Of a stretch of 64,000 nucleotides of DNA, positions 8,473 through 17,791 are shown one piece after another. Positions within the stretch are counted from its first letter, which is position 1. Each line of letters opens with the position of its first letter. This DNA is from Amycolatopsis methanolica 239. GTDB taxonomy: Bacteria; Actinomycetota; Actinomycetes; Mycobacteriales; Pseudonocardiaceae. The notes below the pieces were generated by a model, which did no database searches, was not told where the DNA came from, and saw only the letters and a program-made list of their open reading frames with translations. The stretch lies in the NCBI RefSeq assembly GCF_000739085.1, contig NZ_CP009110.1, forward strand, positions 5,022,001 through 5,086,000, in the 5' to 3' direction. The translations under genes and the position numbers were made by a program.

Positions 8473-9369
8473 TCAGGAGACCTTGACGACCTGGGCGGCC
8501 TTGGCGTAGGCGTCGGCGAGGCCGAACACCTTCTGCCCGTAGTCGACCGAGTTGTTGTACGACAGGATTCCCGCCCACCAGCCGTTCGCGCTGGCCATGT
8601 CGCGGCCGCCGACGCACAGGTACTTGGCCGCGGCGAGCGCGGCGGCGTCGATCTGCTGCGGGTTGTAGCCGCCGCCGTAGCGGGCCCACGTGCTGGGCAG
8701 GAACTGCATCGGCCCGACCGCCCGGTCGTACACCGGGTCGCCGTCGAACCGGCCGCCGTCGCTGTCGCCGATCGCCCTGATGCCGGGCGAGCCGTCCAGC
8801 GGGACGCCGACGATCGCCTTCGACGGCAGCCCGTTGGCCTGCAGCACCGCGCCGCCGTACTGGCCGTGGTTGGACTCGACCCGGCCGATGCCGGCGAGTG
8901 TGGCCCAGGACAGTCGGCACTTCGGCTGCGCGGCCCGCATCTCCAGCTCGGCGTTGCCGTAGGCGACGAGCGCGCGAGCCGGGATGCCGGTGACGTCGGA
9001 GACCTTGGCCGCCCACTGGGAAAGCAGGTCGCCGCCGCCGGACTCCTGTCGCTGCTGGGGTTGTTGCTGCGGCTGGGTCTGTGCCGCCGGGGCGCCCTCG
9101 ACGGTCGCGTTGACCGGGGCCGCCGAACCGGGCGCGACCTGCGCCGCCGCATTGTCCAGGTCCGGGATCTCGGTGGTGGTCTCGGTGCGGTCGGGCCTGG
9201 TGACCGCGCTGGTCGCCCAAACCCCGCCCACAGCCGCGGCCAGCACCACCACCACGACCGCGAGCCTGCCGAGCACCGCGGGCGCGGCCCGCCTGCGGGC
9301 GGGCGGCGCCGCGGTCTCCTCCTCGGTGGACACGTCCGCAGGGTCGTGCTCGATCTGCTCCGTGTCCAA
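8473..9369 (-). CDS. Membrane-anchored lytic murein transglycosylase
   Basis: Peptidoglycan-cleaving enzyme of the LT_2/SLT-like class, 298 residues. The best start is TTG at 9369, eight bases after GGGAGG; longer frames upstream lack a ribosome site. A basic stretch leads into one helix (VLGRLAVVVVVLAAAVGG, about residues 33-52), making a type II anchor; then a Gln/Pro/Ala-rich linker and the catalytic domain from about residue 120. GIGRVESNHGQYGG contains the catalytic glutamate, VGPMQFLPSTWARYG is the conserved substrate-cleft motif, and ILSYNNSVDYGQKV closes the fold. It acts outside the membrane and probably heads a three-gene operon with the two small membrane proteins. Confidence 0.88.
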   Translation of the reverse strand: MDTEQIEHDPADVSTEEETAAPPARRRAAPAVLGRLAVVVVVLAAAVGGVWATSAVTRPDRTETTTEIPDLDNAAAQVAPGSAAPVNATVEGAPAAQTQPQQQPQQRQESGGGDLLSQWAAKVSDVTGIPARALVAYGNAELEMRAAQPKCRLSWATLAGIGRVESNHGQYGGAVLQANGLPSKAIVGVPLDGSPGIRAIGDSDGGRFDGDPVYDRAVGPMQFLPSTWARYGGGYNPQQIDAAALAAAKYLCVGGRDMASANGWWAGILSYNNSVDYGQKVFGLADAYAKAAQVVKVS

Positions 9370-9496
9370 GAACCTTGCCTCCCACCGACGTCCGCACGCT
9401 CCGCGCGCCGACGATAGGTGCGCCGGTGTCAAGCGAGCGCTAAAGCCTCACCTGACCAACGAGGCCGCGTTTCCTGACGTTACGCGACCTCGACGG

Positions 9497-9979
9497 TCAG
9501 CTGGCGCGCTGCTGGCGGGCGAGACGAGCGACGCACCAGGCCGGGGCGCTGCCGCGGCGCAGGTGCTGCAGGACCGTCATCGGGCCGAGGCGCCGGGACA
9601 GGTCGGACGGCGTGAGGCCGGCGGACCGGTAGTCCAGCGCGCGCTGGTCGAGCGGGCTGATGCCGGCGTCCCACCAGGCCTTGGCCTCTTCGATGTCGCC
9701 GACCATCTGCCACCAGCCTGCCGCGGCGACCAGCAGGTCGACCGGCACCTCGGGCAGGCGTTCCTGCATCGCGTCCAGGTAGTCCGGGTCGGCCGACTCC
9801 ACCGGCTTCCACGTGCGGGTGCCGGTGCGGGCCCGCTGGCCGGGAATCCCTGGTGGTTGCTGCGGCAGTTCGGCGAGCCAGGCGGAGGCGATCCGGTCGG
9901 CCTCCATCTCCTCCGGCGTGCGCTCAAGCTCGGACGCCCACTGGGCAATCACCGCATCCACCCCGGGATCTCCGGTCAT
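9497..9979 (-). CDS. Hypothetical actinobacterial protein
   Basis: Soluble, acidic 160-residue product, rich in Trp/Leu/Asp, with no signal or membrane segment. I do not recognise a named family. The start ATG at 9979 has AGGAGG five bases upstream, which fixes it; a longer frame to 10123 has no such site. The sequence contains repeated helix-like patches (WASELERTPEEMEADRIAS; GDIEEAKAWWDAGI) and a C-terminal basic Arg/Gln tail. The phrase DIEEAKAWWDAGI resembles a TPR-type helix pair, but one unit proves nothing. Stand-alone gene. Confidence 0.65.
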   Translation of the reverse strand: MTGDPGVDAVIAQWASELERTPEEMEADRIASAWLAELPQQPPGIPGQRARTGTRTWKPVESADPDYLDAMQERLPEVPVDLLVAAAGWWQMVGDIEEAKAWWDAGISPLDQRALDYRSAGLTPSDLSRRLGPMTVLQHLRRGSAPAWCVARLARQQRAS

Positions 9980-10281
9980 CCCTGCCTCCTCGTGCCCACT
10001 GAAAGCCACCATCGAACGGCGATGATCGAAGCGATTGACCGTTTCGCCGGCGAGAACCGGTCGGTCACGCAATGTGAGCACCGTAGGGGGAATTCGGGCC
10101 GTCGCGCCAGAGGTTCCGGGCAACGAATTCGGCGACCAGCGCGTTAATCACCTCAATCCACCCGGATGGTCGAACAGTGCCCCTCAGATGCCGAGATTCG
10201 TGACTTTCCGTAGCTGACGGTGAGACGCGCACGGCCACGGCCGGCACCGCCGGATGCGGTGCCGGCCGTGGCCGGATGGGC
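9980..10281. other. Intergenic region with strong hairpin
   Basis: About 300 bases between two same-strand genes. The left part is expected to hold the promoter of the 160-residue hypothetical gene. Apart from the large hairpin at 10233-10273, nothing is recognised. Confidence 0.4.
10233..10273 (-). terminator. Strong GC hairpin downstream of small membrane protein gene
   Basis: Perfect 18-bp arms (10233-10250 and 10256-10273) with a five-base loop CGGAT, nine bases past the stop of the 55-residue protein at 10282. There is no U-tract, as is common for actinobacterial intrinsic terminators. Confidence 0.75.
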
Positions 10282-10449
10282 TCAGGAGAAGAGGCTGCGG
10301 ACGAAGGTCACGATGGCTTCGGCGCCGTCCCGGAGCCAGCCCAGTGCGCCGCGCACCACCTCGGCGGACTCGGTCGGACGCGTGATCAGGAAGAACAACA
10401 CGAGCGCGACGACGGCCACGATGACGATCTTCTTGGTGTTCGCCGACAT
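10282..10449 (-). CDS. Small single-helix membrane protein
   Basis: A 55-residue product starting MSANTKKIVIVAVVALVLFF from the ATG at 10449, with GAGGGG about nine bases upstream. One hydrophobic helix (residues about 7-24) follows a short basic N-terminus, then an amphipathic tail with RGALGWLRDGAEAIVTFVRS. The longer reading to 10578 adds a stretch that does not look coding. It has its own strong terminator, so it is probably monocistronic. Role unknown. Confidence 0.65.
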   Translation of the reverse strand: MSANTKKIVIVAVVALVLFFLITRPTESAEVVRGALGWLRDGAEAIVTFVRSLFS

Positions 10450-10630
10450 GGCCGTGTTCCCCTCGCTCACTGCGCTCGCGGGCACGCCGCGGGCCTGGTT
10501 CCCCCGATCAACGGCAATCCTGCCGTCACCGGGACGTTTTCGACACCCCTTCACACGGATGGCTGGCCGCAGTGACACTGCGTGCCCAGCACGAACTGGT
10601 CCCCACTCTAAACGATCAGCCGGGCGCGCG

Positions 10631-11773
10631 TCAGGAGGCGATCACCCCCGCCGCCCGCAACGCCGCGACGCGCTCGGTGTCATACCCGAGTTCGGTCAGG
10701 ACATCCTCGGTGTCCGCCCCTTTCTCGTGTGGCGCCTCCGGCGTCGCGGGCGGCGTGCGGTCGAACCGCGGCGCCGGGGCGGGCTGGACCACGCCGCCGA
10801 TCTCCACGAACGTCCCGCGCGCCGCGTTGTGCGGGTGCGCCGCCGCCTCCCACGGGCTCAGCACCGGTGTCAGGCACGCGTCCGTGCCCTCCGCCCGCGC
10901 CACCAGCTCGTCCCGCGTGAACTTGCCGATCGCCGACGCCAGGATCTCCCGCAGCCGCGGCCACTGGTTCCAGTCCAGGTGCACCGGCAGCTCCGCCGGG
11001 TCCAGCTCGAGCACCCGCACCAGGTCGCCCCAGAACCGCATCTCGATCGCCCCGACCGCGACGTACTTGCCGTCCGCGGTCTCGTAGGTGTCGTAGAACG
11101 GGGCGCCGCCGTCGAGGACGTTGCCGCCCCGCTCGTTCGGCCACATCCCGGCCGAGCGCATCCCGAACAGCTGCGTCATCAGCAGCGCCGCGCCGTCGAC
11201 CATCGCCGCGTCCACCACCTGCCCGCGACCGGAGGAGGTCCGCTCGTGCAGCGCGGCGAGGATGCCGAACGCCAGCAGCATCCCACCGCCGGCGAAGTCG
11301 CCCACGAGGTTGAGCGGCGGCACCGGCCGTTCCCCGGCGCGCCCGATGGGTTCGAGCGCGCCCGCGACGCTGAGGTAGTTGATGTCGTGCCCCGCCGCCG
11401 ACGCGAGCGGCCCGTCCTGGCCCCAGCCGGTCACCCGGCCGTAGACGATCCGCGGGTTGCGCCCCTGTACCTGTTCCGGGCCCAGCCCCATGCGCTCGGC
11501 CACGCCGGGGCGGAACCCCTCGATGAACACGTCGGCCCGCTTGGCGAGCCGCAGTACGACCTCGACCCCCTCGGGCCTCTTGGTGTCCACGCCGATGGTC
11601 CGGCGGCCGCGGGTGAGCGGGTCGTTGGGCACGCCGAGGACGTCCGCCCCCGGCTTGGCCCGGTCGACCCGCACCACGTCGGCGCCGAGGTCGGCGAGCA
11701 GGGTGCCCGCGAACGGCGCCGGGGCGAGCCCGGCCAGCTCGACGACCTTCAGCCCCGCGAGTGGTCCCGCCAT
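10631..11773 (-). CDS. CaiB/BaiF family CoA-transferase (alpha-methylacyl-CoA racemase-like)
   Basis: Class III CoA-transferase family, 380 residues. Motifs include the N-terminal GLKVVELAGLAPAPFAGTLLADLGADVVRVD, the CoA-binding RGRRTIGVD, the ADVFIEGFRPGVAERMGLGPE block, and a YGRVTGWGQDGP loop followed by GHDINYLSVAGAL. The GHDINY signature and ELAGLAPAPF start favour alpha-methylacyl-CoA racemase over formyl-CoA transferase. Racemisation would feed branched-chain or sterol-side-chain acyl-CoAs into beta-oxidation, which fits the coupled acyl-CoA dehydrogenase: its ATG overlaps the dehydrogenase TGA (TGATG). The pair is probably controlled by the divergent TetR regulator. Confidence 0.87.
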   Translation of the reverse strand: MAGPLAGLKVVELAGLAPAPFAGTLLADLGADVVRVDRAKPGADVLGVPNDPLTRGRRTIGVDTKRPEGVEVVLRLAKRADVFIEGFRPGVAERMGLGPEQVQGRNPRIVYGRVTGWGQDGPLASAAGHDINYLSVAGALEPIGRAGERPVPPLNLVGDFAGGGMLLAFGILAALHERTSSGRGQVVDAAMVDGAALLMTQLFGMRSAGMWPNERGGNVLDGGAPFYDTYETADGKYVAVGAIEMRFWGDLVRVLELDPAELPVHLDWNQWPRLREILASAIGKFTRDELVARAEGTDACLTPVLSPWEAAAHPHNAARGTFVEIGGVVQPAPAPRFDRTPPATPEAPHEKGADTEDVLTELGYDTERVAALRAAGVIAS

Positions 11774-12918
11774 CACAGCGTCCGCGAGATGACTTCGCGC
11801 ATGATCTCGCTGGTCCCGCCGAAGATGCGGGAGATGCGCAGATCCGTCCAGGCGCGGGCGATCGGGTACTCGGTCATGTAGCCGTACCCGCCGTGCAGCT
11901 GGACGCAGTCGTCGACGACCTTGTTGGCCCGCTCGGTGGTCCACAGCTTGACCATGGCCGCGCCCTGCACGTCCAGCTCGCCCTTGAGGTGCCGCTCGAT
12001 GCACTGGTCGAGGAAAGCCCGGGCCACGGCCGCCTCGGTGGCCGCGTCGGCGAGCTTGAACTTGCTGTTCTGGAAGTTGTAGACCGGGCGGCCGAACGCG
12101 GTGCGGCCCTTCGTGTACTCGATGGTGAGGTCGATCGCGGCCTCCATGCCCGCCACCGCGGTGACCGCGATGATCAGCCGCTCCTGCGGGAGCTGCTGCA
12201 TCATCTGGATGAAGCCCTGGCCCTCCTCGCCGAGCAGGTTCGCCGCGGGCACCCGGACGTCGTCGAAGAACAGCTCGGCGGTGTCCTGGCCCTTGAGCCC
12301 GACCTTGTCGAGCACGCGGCCACGGCGGAAGCCCTCGCGGTTCGTCTCGACGACGATCAGCGACACCCCGGCCGCGCCCGCGTCCGGGTCGGTCTTGCAG
12401 GCCAGCACGACCAGGTCGGCCATGCCGCCGTTGCTGATGAAGGTCTTGGCGCCGTTGATGACGTACTCGTCGCCCTCACGCACCGCGCGGGTGTTGATGC
12501 CCTGCAGGTCGGAGCCGGTGCCCGGCTCGGTCATGCCGATCGCGCCGACCCACTCGCCGCTGGCGAGCTTGGGCAGCCACTCCTTCTTCTTGTCTTCGGT
12601 GGCGTAGTGGAGCAGGTAGTGCGCCACGATCCCGTTGTGCACGGACACACCCCAGGAGCCGTCGCCGCTGCGGGCCTGCTCCTCGAACAGCACGGCTTCG
12701 TGCGCGAAGGTGCCGCCACCGCCGCCGTACTCCTCGGGGATCGAGATGGCGAGCAGCCCGACCTCGCCCGCCTTCGTCCACAGCTCCCGGTCGACGGACT
12801 TCTGCTGGTTCCACCGCTCCTGGTGCGGCACGAGCTCCTTCTGGCAGAACGCGCGGGCCAGCTCGCGGAACTCGCCCAGGTCCTGTGCCCAGGAACTCTT
12901 CGGCGCGGGCAACGGCAT
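11773..12918 (-). CDS. Acyl-CoA dehydrogenase
   Basis: FAD-dependent acyl-CoA dehydrogenase, 381 residues, the usual family length. The ATG at 12918 has GGAGGT five bases upstream. The N-terminal helical domain (FRELARAFCQKELVPHQERW) is followed by AIGMTEPGTGSDLQGINT, the FAD/substrate loop, then the beta domain with NGAKTFISNGGMADLVVL, and the C-terminal domain with QLHGGYGYMTEYPIARAWTD and RISRIFGGTSEIMREVI. The glutamate of GGTSEIM is where many family members carry the catalytic base. Substrate unknown; racemase linkage suggests branched or long-chain acyl-CoA. Confidence 0.9.
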   Translation of the reverse strand: MPLPAPKSSWAQDLGEFRELARAFCQKELVPHQERWNQQKSVDRELWTKAGEVGLLAISIPEEYGGGGGTFAHEAVLFEEQARSGDGSWGVSVHNGIVAHYLLHYATEDKKKEWLPKLASGEWVGAIGMTEPGTGSDLQGINTRAVREGDEYVINGAKTFISNGGMADLVVLACKTDPDAGAAGVSLIVVETNREGFRRGRVLDKVGLKGQDTAELFFDDVRVPAANLLGEEGQGFIQMMQQLPQERLIIAVTAVAGMEAAIDLTIEYTKGRTAFGRPVYNFQNSKFKLADAATEAAVARAFLDQCIERHLKGELDVQGAAMVKLWTTERANKVVDDCVQLHGGYGYMTEYPIARAWTDLRISRIFGGTSEIMREVISRTL

Positions 12919-12936
12919 CGGTGACCTCCAGCAGTG

Positions 12937-12982
12937 GAAAACATTACGGACGGAATGTAAGTTCCGAGTGGAATGTACATCC
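12937..12982. promoter_or_regulatory. Operators in the TetR/acyl-CoA dehydrogenase divergent promoter
   Basis: Two copies of GGAATGTA lie 18 bases apart. GGAATGTAAGTTCC at 12952-12965 is a GGAA-N6-TTCC inverted repeat, and GGAATGTACATCC at 12970-12982 is one base from a perfect palindrome. A related GGAAAACATT lies just left. They sit between the start of the dehydrogenase and the TetR gene, where an autoregulatory TetR protein would bind. Confidence 0.6.
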
Positions 12983-13009
12983 GGCGGCAGCGCCGGTAAA
13001 GGAGGCGAC

Positions 13010-13612
13010 GTGACCGCACGGGGGCACCGCACGCAGGCCGAGCGCCGGGAGCAGACCCGGACGGCCCTGCTCGACGCGACCATCGAATGCCTGGTGGAAC
13101 TCGGCTACGCCCGCACGTCGATGCACGAGATCTGCGCCAGGGCGGGAGTGTCGAAGGGCGCGGCGCAGCACCACTTCGCGGACAAGGCCGACCTGATGGC
13201 GACCGCTGTGGCGCATCTCACGAGTCGTCGGACAGCGGCGCTGGCGGAATCGTTCACGGACCTGCCGAGCGGCGAGGAGGCCATTCCCGCGGCGATCGAC
13301 CTGCTGTGGGCCGGTTATTCCGGCACGCTCGCCACTGCCGCGACCGAACTGTGGATCGCGGCGCGCACCGACCCCGCCCTGCGGGCGGCGATCCGGCCAG
13401 TCGACCGCGCGCTGGGCCGCGAAACGCTGACGCTGGTCCGGAACTTCGCCCCGGACCTGCCGCGCGAGCGCCTGGAGACGCTGTTCTGGCTGACGGTGAA
13501 CTTCACGCGCGGACTGGCGCTGGACGCCGAACTGGGCGGCGCACCCGCGCGGCGGAAGCAACTGCTGGAGGAATGGAAGCGGCTCGCGGTGAGCGCCTAC
13601 CGCGGCGGCTGA
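13010..13612 (+). CDS. TetR/AcrR family transcriptional regulator
   Basis: A 200-residue repressor, starting at GTG 13010 with GGAGG upstream. The N-terminal helix-turn-helix spans about residues 12-58: RTALLDATIECLVELGYART, then MHEICARAGVSKGAAQHHF with the recognition helix, then DKADLMATAV. The C-terminal ligand-binding domain is helical and Ala/Leu-rich. It is divergent from the acyl-CoA dehydrogenase/CoA-transferase pair, and the shared promoter holds two palindromic boxes, so it probably represses those genes and itself, with an acyl-CoA or related ligand. That target assignment is inference from position. Confidence 0.87.
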   Translation: MTARGHRTQAERREQTRTALLDATIECLVELGYARTSMHEICARAGVSKGAAQHHFADKADLMATAVAHLTSRRTAALAESFTDLPSGEEAIPAAIDLLWAGYSGTLATAATELWIAARTDPALRAAIRPVDRALGRETLTLVRNFAPDLPRERLETLFWLTVNFTRGLALDAELGGAPARRKQLLEEWKRLAVSAYRGG

Positions 13613-13645
13613 CCTGGTACTCCGTACAGTGCATAGAGTCGGTGT

Positions 13646-15915
13646 ATGGGACACCCCGCCGACAGCCATGCGCTGATCCGCGTCCTAGGCGCTCGCGTCA
13701 ACAACCTGCGCGACGTCGACGTCACCCGCCCCAAACGCCACCTCACCGTGTTCACCGGAGTCTCCGGCTCGGGCAAGAGCTCACTGGTGTTCGGCACGAT
13801 CGCCGCGGAGTCGCAGCGGCTGATCAACGAGACTTACTCCGCCTTCGTCCAGGGCTTCCTGCCACGGGCCGCCCGCCCCGACGTCGACGTCCTGACGGGC
13901 CTGACCACGGCGATCGTGGTCGACCAGGAGCGGATGACCCCGAACTCCCGCTCCACCGTCGGCACCGCCACCGACGTGCACGCCATGCTGCGGATCGTGT
14001 TCTCCCGCCTCGGCGAGCCCAGCGCCGGCCCCGGGTTCCACTACAGCTTCAACCTGCCCGCCGGCGCCTGTCCCGTCTGCGAGGGCACCGGCCAGGTCTC
14101 CGACATCGACCTCGACGCCGTCGTCGACCGGGACCGGAGCCTGCGCGAGGGCGCCATCCAGGTGCCCGGCTTCACCCCGGACGGCTGGCTCGTGCGCACC
14201 TACACCGGCTCCGGGTTCCTCGACCCGGACAAGAAGATCCGCGACTACAGCGAGACCGAGCTGCGCGACCTGCCGCACCGCGACCAGACCAAGATCCGGC
14301 TCAGCGGCTCCAGCATCTCCTACGAGGGTCTGCTCCACCGCGTGCGGAAATCGTTCCTGTCCAAGGACAAGGACGCCCTGCAGCCGCACGTGCGCGCCTT
14401 CGTGGAGCGGGCGGTCGCGTTCGCCCGTGCCCGGAATGCGGGGCGAGGCTGAACGTGGCGGCGCTGGCCTCCCGCATCGACGGGGTCAACATCGCCGACG
14501 CGTGCGCCATGCAGATCAGCGAGCTGACCCGCTGGGTGCGCGGGCTCAGCGCCCCCTCGGTCGCTCCGCTGCTGGCGAACGTGGGCCGTACGCTGGACTC
14601 GTTCGTCGAAATCGGCCTCGGCTACCTGTCGCTGGACCGGCCGGCCGGGACGCTGTCGGGCGGGGAGGCGCAACGCGTGAAGATGGTCCGCCACCTCGGT
14701 TCCAGCCTGACCGACGTCACCTACGTGTTCGACGAGCCCACCGTCGGGCTGCACCCGCACGACATCCACCGCATGCACGAGCTGTTGCTGCGCCTGCGGG
14801 ACAAGGGCAACACGGTGCTGGTGGTCGAGCACCAGCCGGAGACGATCCGGATCGCCGACCACGTCGTCGACCTCGGTCCCGGCGCGGGCACCGCGGGCGG
14901 GCAGATCTGCTACGAAGGCGACGTCGACGGGCTGCGTGCCTCCGGCACGCTCACCGGACGGCACCTGGGCTACCGCGCCGCGGTCAAGGACAGCGTGCGC
15001 GTGGCCGCCGGGGCCCTGCCCGTCCGCGGCGCCGCCGAGAACCTGCGGAAGGTCGACGTGCACGTGCCGCTGGGCGTGCTCACGGTGGTCACCGGCGTGG
15101 CCGGGTCGGGCAAGAGCTCGCTGGTCCACGGGGCCGTGGCCCGGCACGAGGGTGTGGTCGTCGTGGACCAGAGCGCGATCCGGAGCTCGCGCCGCTCCAA
15201 CCCGGCGACCTACACCGGGCTGCTCGACCCGGTGCGCGCCGCGTTCGCGAAGGCCGGCGGGGTCAAGCCGGCGTTGTCCAGTTCCAACTCCGCAGGCGCC
15301 TGCCCGGTGTGCAAGGGCGCCGGCGTCGTCTACACCGACCTGGCGCTCATGGCCGGGGTGACCACCGTGTGCGAGGAGTGCGAGGGCCGCCGCTTCCAGG
15401 CCCACGTGCTGGAACACCGGCTCGGTGGGCGCAACATCGCCGAGGTGCTGGCGATGACCGTCGCCGAGGCCGCGGAGTTCTTCGCCACCGGCGGGGCGGT
15501 GGGGTTGCCTGCCGCGCACCGGATCCTGGTGCGCCTGCGCGACGCCGGCCTCGGGTACCTCACGCTCGGCCAGCCCCTGACCACCCTCTCCGGCGGGGAG
15601 CGGCAGCGGCTCAAGCTGGCCGTGCACATGGCCGCCGACGCCCCCGTGCTCGTCCTCGACGAGCCGGCGACCGGGCTCCACCTGGCCGATGTCGCCCAGC
15701 TGCTGGAGCTGCTCGACCGTCTGGTGGACTCCGGGCGCTCGGTGGTGGTCGTCGAGCACCACCTGGCGGTCATCGCGCACGCCGACCACGTCATCGACCT
15801 GGGTCCAGATGCGGGCAGCGACGGCGGCAGCATCGTGTTCGAGGGCAGTCCGGCCGAGCTCGCGGCCGCCCGCTCGACGCTGACCGGCGAGCACCTGGCG
15901 CGGTACGTGGCGTGA
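13646..15915 (+). pseudogene. UvrA-like ABC excinuclease paralogue, broken by a one-base frameshift
   Basis: Short UvrA paralogue of the actinobacterial drug-resistance/repair type, about 757 residues if repaired. The first frame from ATG 13646 has Walker A GVSGSGKSSL near residue 36 and the zinc module CPVCEGTG, and stops at 14452 after an out-of-frame tail. The second frame resumes with CPECGARLN and carries the signature LSGGEAQRVKM, Walker B YVFDEPTVGLHPHD, a second Walker A GVAGSGKSS, CPVCKGAG/CEECEG zinc ligands, a second signature LSGGERQRLKL and LVLDEPATGLH. One extra C in the CCC run at 14424-14426 would restore FAPCPECG. All other domains are intact, so this is either a very recent mutation or a base-call error. 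If functional, it would bind DNA as an ATPase. Confidence 0.8.
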
Positions 15916-16012
15916 CAGGCCGGCCGGCCCGGCCCTCGCCCGGGCCGGCCGCCCACTTCGGAGACGTGTGGATCGCCGACTGTGACGTTCCCGAACGAAA
16001 AGGGATCCTCGC

Positions 16013-16027
16013 CATACCAACGGTATG
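16013..16027. promoter_or_regulatory. Palindromic box CATACC-N3-GGTATG
   Basis: Perfect 6-bp arms at 16013-16018 and 16022-16027 around AAC, 44 bases before the succinate-semialdehyde dehydrogenase start. It has the size and symmetry of a TetR-type operator. No regulator gene is adjacent, so the binding protein is unknown. Confidence 0.5.
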
Positions 16028-16070
16028 CTGTACTCGCCGGTAACGCCGCCGACCAGCGCCAGGAGGGCCG

Positions 16071-17681
16071 ATGACCAGCACCGCCGCGAACACGGGTGAG
16101 GCTTCGACGGGACCGAACACCGTCGGCGGGATCCCCGGCGCGCCCACCACGGCCCGCTCCGCGCAGCTCGCCCGGCGCGCCGAAGGCGGTCAGGACTCCG
16201 CTCCGGTGGAGATCACCGCGCCGTTCACCGGGCTGCCGACCGCGACGCTCCCGCAGGCCACCGACGCCGACGTGCGTGCGGTGTTCGCCGCGGCGCGTTC
16301 TTCGCAGCGGGCGTGGGCGGCGCGTCCGGTGGCCGAGCGGCAGCGGGTGCTGAAGCGGCTCGGGGAGCTCATCCTGGGCCGTCAGGAGGAGATCCTGAAC
16401 CTGGTGCAGCTGGAGGCGGGCAAGGCGCGGATCGACGCGTTCGACGAGGTCAGCGCGACGGCCCTGGTCGCGGGCTACTACGGCAGGCACAGCGCGAAGA
16501 TCCTCGGCGGCCGCCGCGTCGCGGGGGTCATCCCGGTGGCGACGAAGGCGGGCGAGGTGCGGCACCCCAAGGGTGTCGTCGGGGTCATCTCGCCGTGGAA
16601 CTACCCGCTCGCGCTGACCGCGATGGACGTGCTGCCCGCGCTCGCCGCGGGCAACACGGTCGTGCAGAAGCCGGACAACCAGACCGCGTTGTCGGCGTTG
16701 TGGCTGCACGAGCTGGCCCAGGAGGCCGGGCTGCCCGCGGGCGTGTGGCGGATCGTGCTGGGCCGGGGTTCGAGCATCGGGGACGCGATCGTCGAGGAGT
16801 CGGACTACCTGTGCTTCACCGGTTCGACACCGACCGGGAAGGCGCTGGCGGAGAAGGTCGCGAAGCGGCTCACCGGCTATTCTCTGGAGCTGGGCGGCAA
16901 GAACCCGATGATCGTGCTGCCGGACGCCGACGTGGCGAAGGCGGCGGCCGGTGCCGTGACGGCGTGCTTCTCCTCCGCCGGGCAGTTGTGCGTGTCGGTC
17001 GAGCGGATCTACGTGCACGAGAACATCCGGGACGAGTTCACGAAGACATTCGTGGCGAAGACGAAGGCGCTGAAGCTGGGCGCGGAACTCGGGTTCGGTG
17101 CGGACATGGGCTCGCTGACGAGCGCCGCCCAGCTGGCGGCGGTGAGCGCCCACGTGGAGGACGCGCGCGCCAAGGGAGCGACTGTGCTCACGGGCGGCCG
17201 GGCCCGTCCCGACCTGGGCCCGCTGTTCTACGAGCCGACGGTCCTCACGGACGTGACCGAGGACGTAGCGCTGTTCCGGGAAGAGACGTTCGGCCCGGTG
17301 GTGGCGATCTACGGCTACGCGGATTTGGATGAGGCCATCGAGCGCGCGAACGACACCGAATACGGCCTGAACGCCAGCGTGTGGTCCGGCAGCGCGGCCG
17401 CGGGCTGGGCGGTGGCCGCCCGGTTGAAAGCGGGAACGGTCAACGTGAACGAAGGCTACGCCGCGACCTTCGGCAGCGTCGGCCTGCCCATGGGAGGCAT
17501 GAAAGACAGCGGATTCGGAAGGCGTAACGGTGCCGAAGGGCTGCTGAAGTACACCGAGGCACAGTCGATCGCCGTGCAGAGGGGCGTCCGGCTGCGACCG
17601 CCTCGCGTCGTGCCGGGGAAGGTTTGGGCACGGGGCATGACTATCGGGCTCCGCCTGCTGGGCAAGCTACCGCGCCGGTAG
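16071..17681 (+). CDS. gabD2: Succinate-semialdehyde dehydrogenase (NADP+ type)
   Basis: Aldehyde dehydrogenase, 536 residues, with a 45-residue Ala/Thr-rich N-terminal extension. It resembles the actinobacterial GabD2 group, oxidising succinic semialdehyde to succinate in GABA use or the variant TCA bypass. Seen motifs: GVISPWNYPLALTAMDVLPALAAGN near residue 168, cofactor loop FTGSTPTGKAL near 249, ELGGKNPMIVL with the general-base Glu near 275, SSAGQLCVSVERI with the nucleophile Cys near 309, and EETFGPVVAIYGY near 403. The C-terminal basic, hydrophobic tail (PGKVWARGMTIGLRLLGKLP) is typical of this subgroup. It is a single gene with a palindromic box upstream. Confidence 0.85.
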   Translation: MTSTAANTGEASTGPNTVGGIPGAPTTARSAQLARRAEGGQDSAPVEITAPFTGLPTATLPQATDADVRAVFAAARSSQRAWAARPVAERQRVLKRLGELILGRQEEILNLVQLEAGKARIDAFDEVSATALVAGYYGRHSAKILGGRRVAGVIPVATKAGEVRHPKGVVGVISPWNYPLALTAMDVLPALAAGNTVVQKPDNQTALSALWLHELAQEAGLPAGVWRIVLGRGSSIGDAIVEESDYLCFTGSTPTGKALAEKVAKRLTGYSLELGGKNPMIVLPDADVAKAAAGAVTACFSSAGQLCVSVERIYVHENIRDEFTKTFVAKTKALKLGAELGFGADMGSLTSAAQLAAVSAHVEDARAKGATVLTGGRARPDLGPLFYEPTVLTDVTEDVALFREETFGPVVAIYGYADLDEAIERANDTEYGLNASVWSGSAAAGWAVAARLKAGTVNVNEGYAATFGSVGLPMGGMKDSGFGRRNGAEGLLKYTEAQSIAVQRGVRLRPPRVVPGKVWARGMTIGLRLLGKLPRR

Positions 17682-17791
17682 CGGGTTTCTGCTGCCCCAC
17701 AACACAAACCGCAAGCTTTTCCCGCCTTGACACGTCTGCTCGGCGACTGAAACACAATCAGGCATCGGGGGCGGGGGTGGTCGTAAGGTGA

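Noticed and set aside
9370..9496. ydaO (c-di-AMP) riboswitch ahead of the lytic transglycosylase
   Set aside because: Such switches precede some actinobacterial cell-wall hydrolases, but the 127-base gap is too short and the conserved core segments are not seen.
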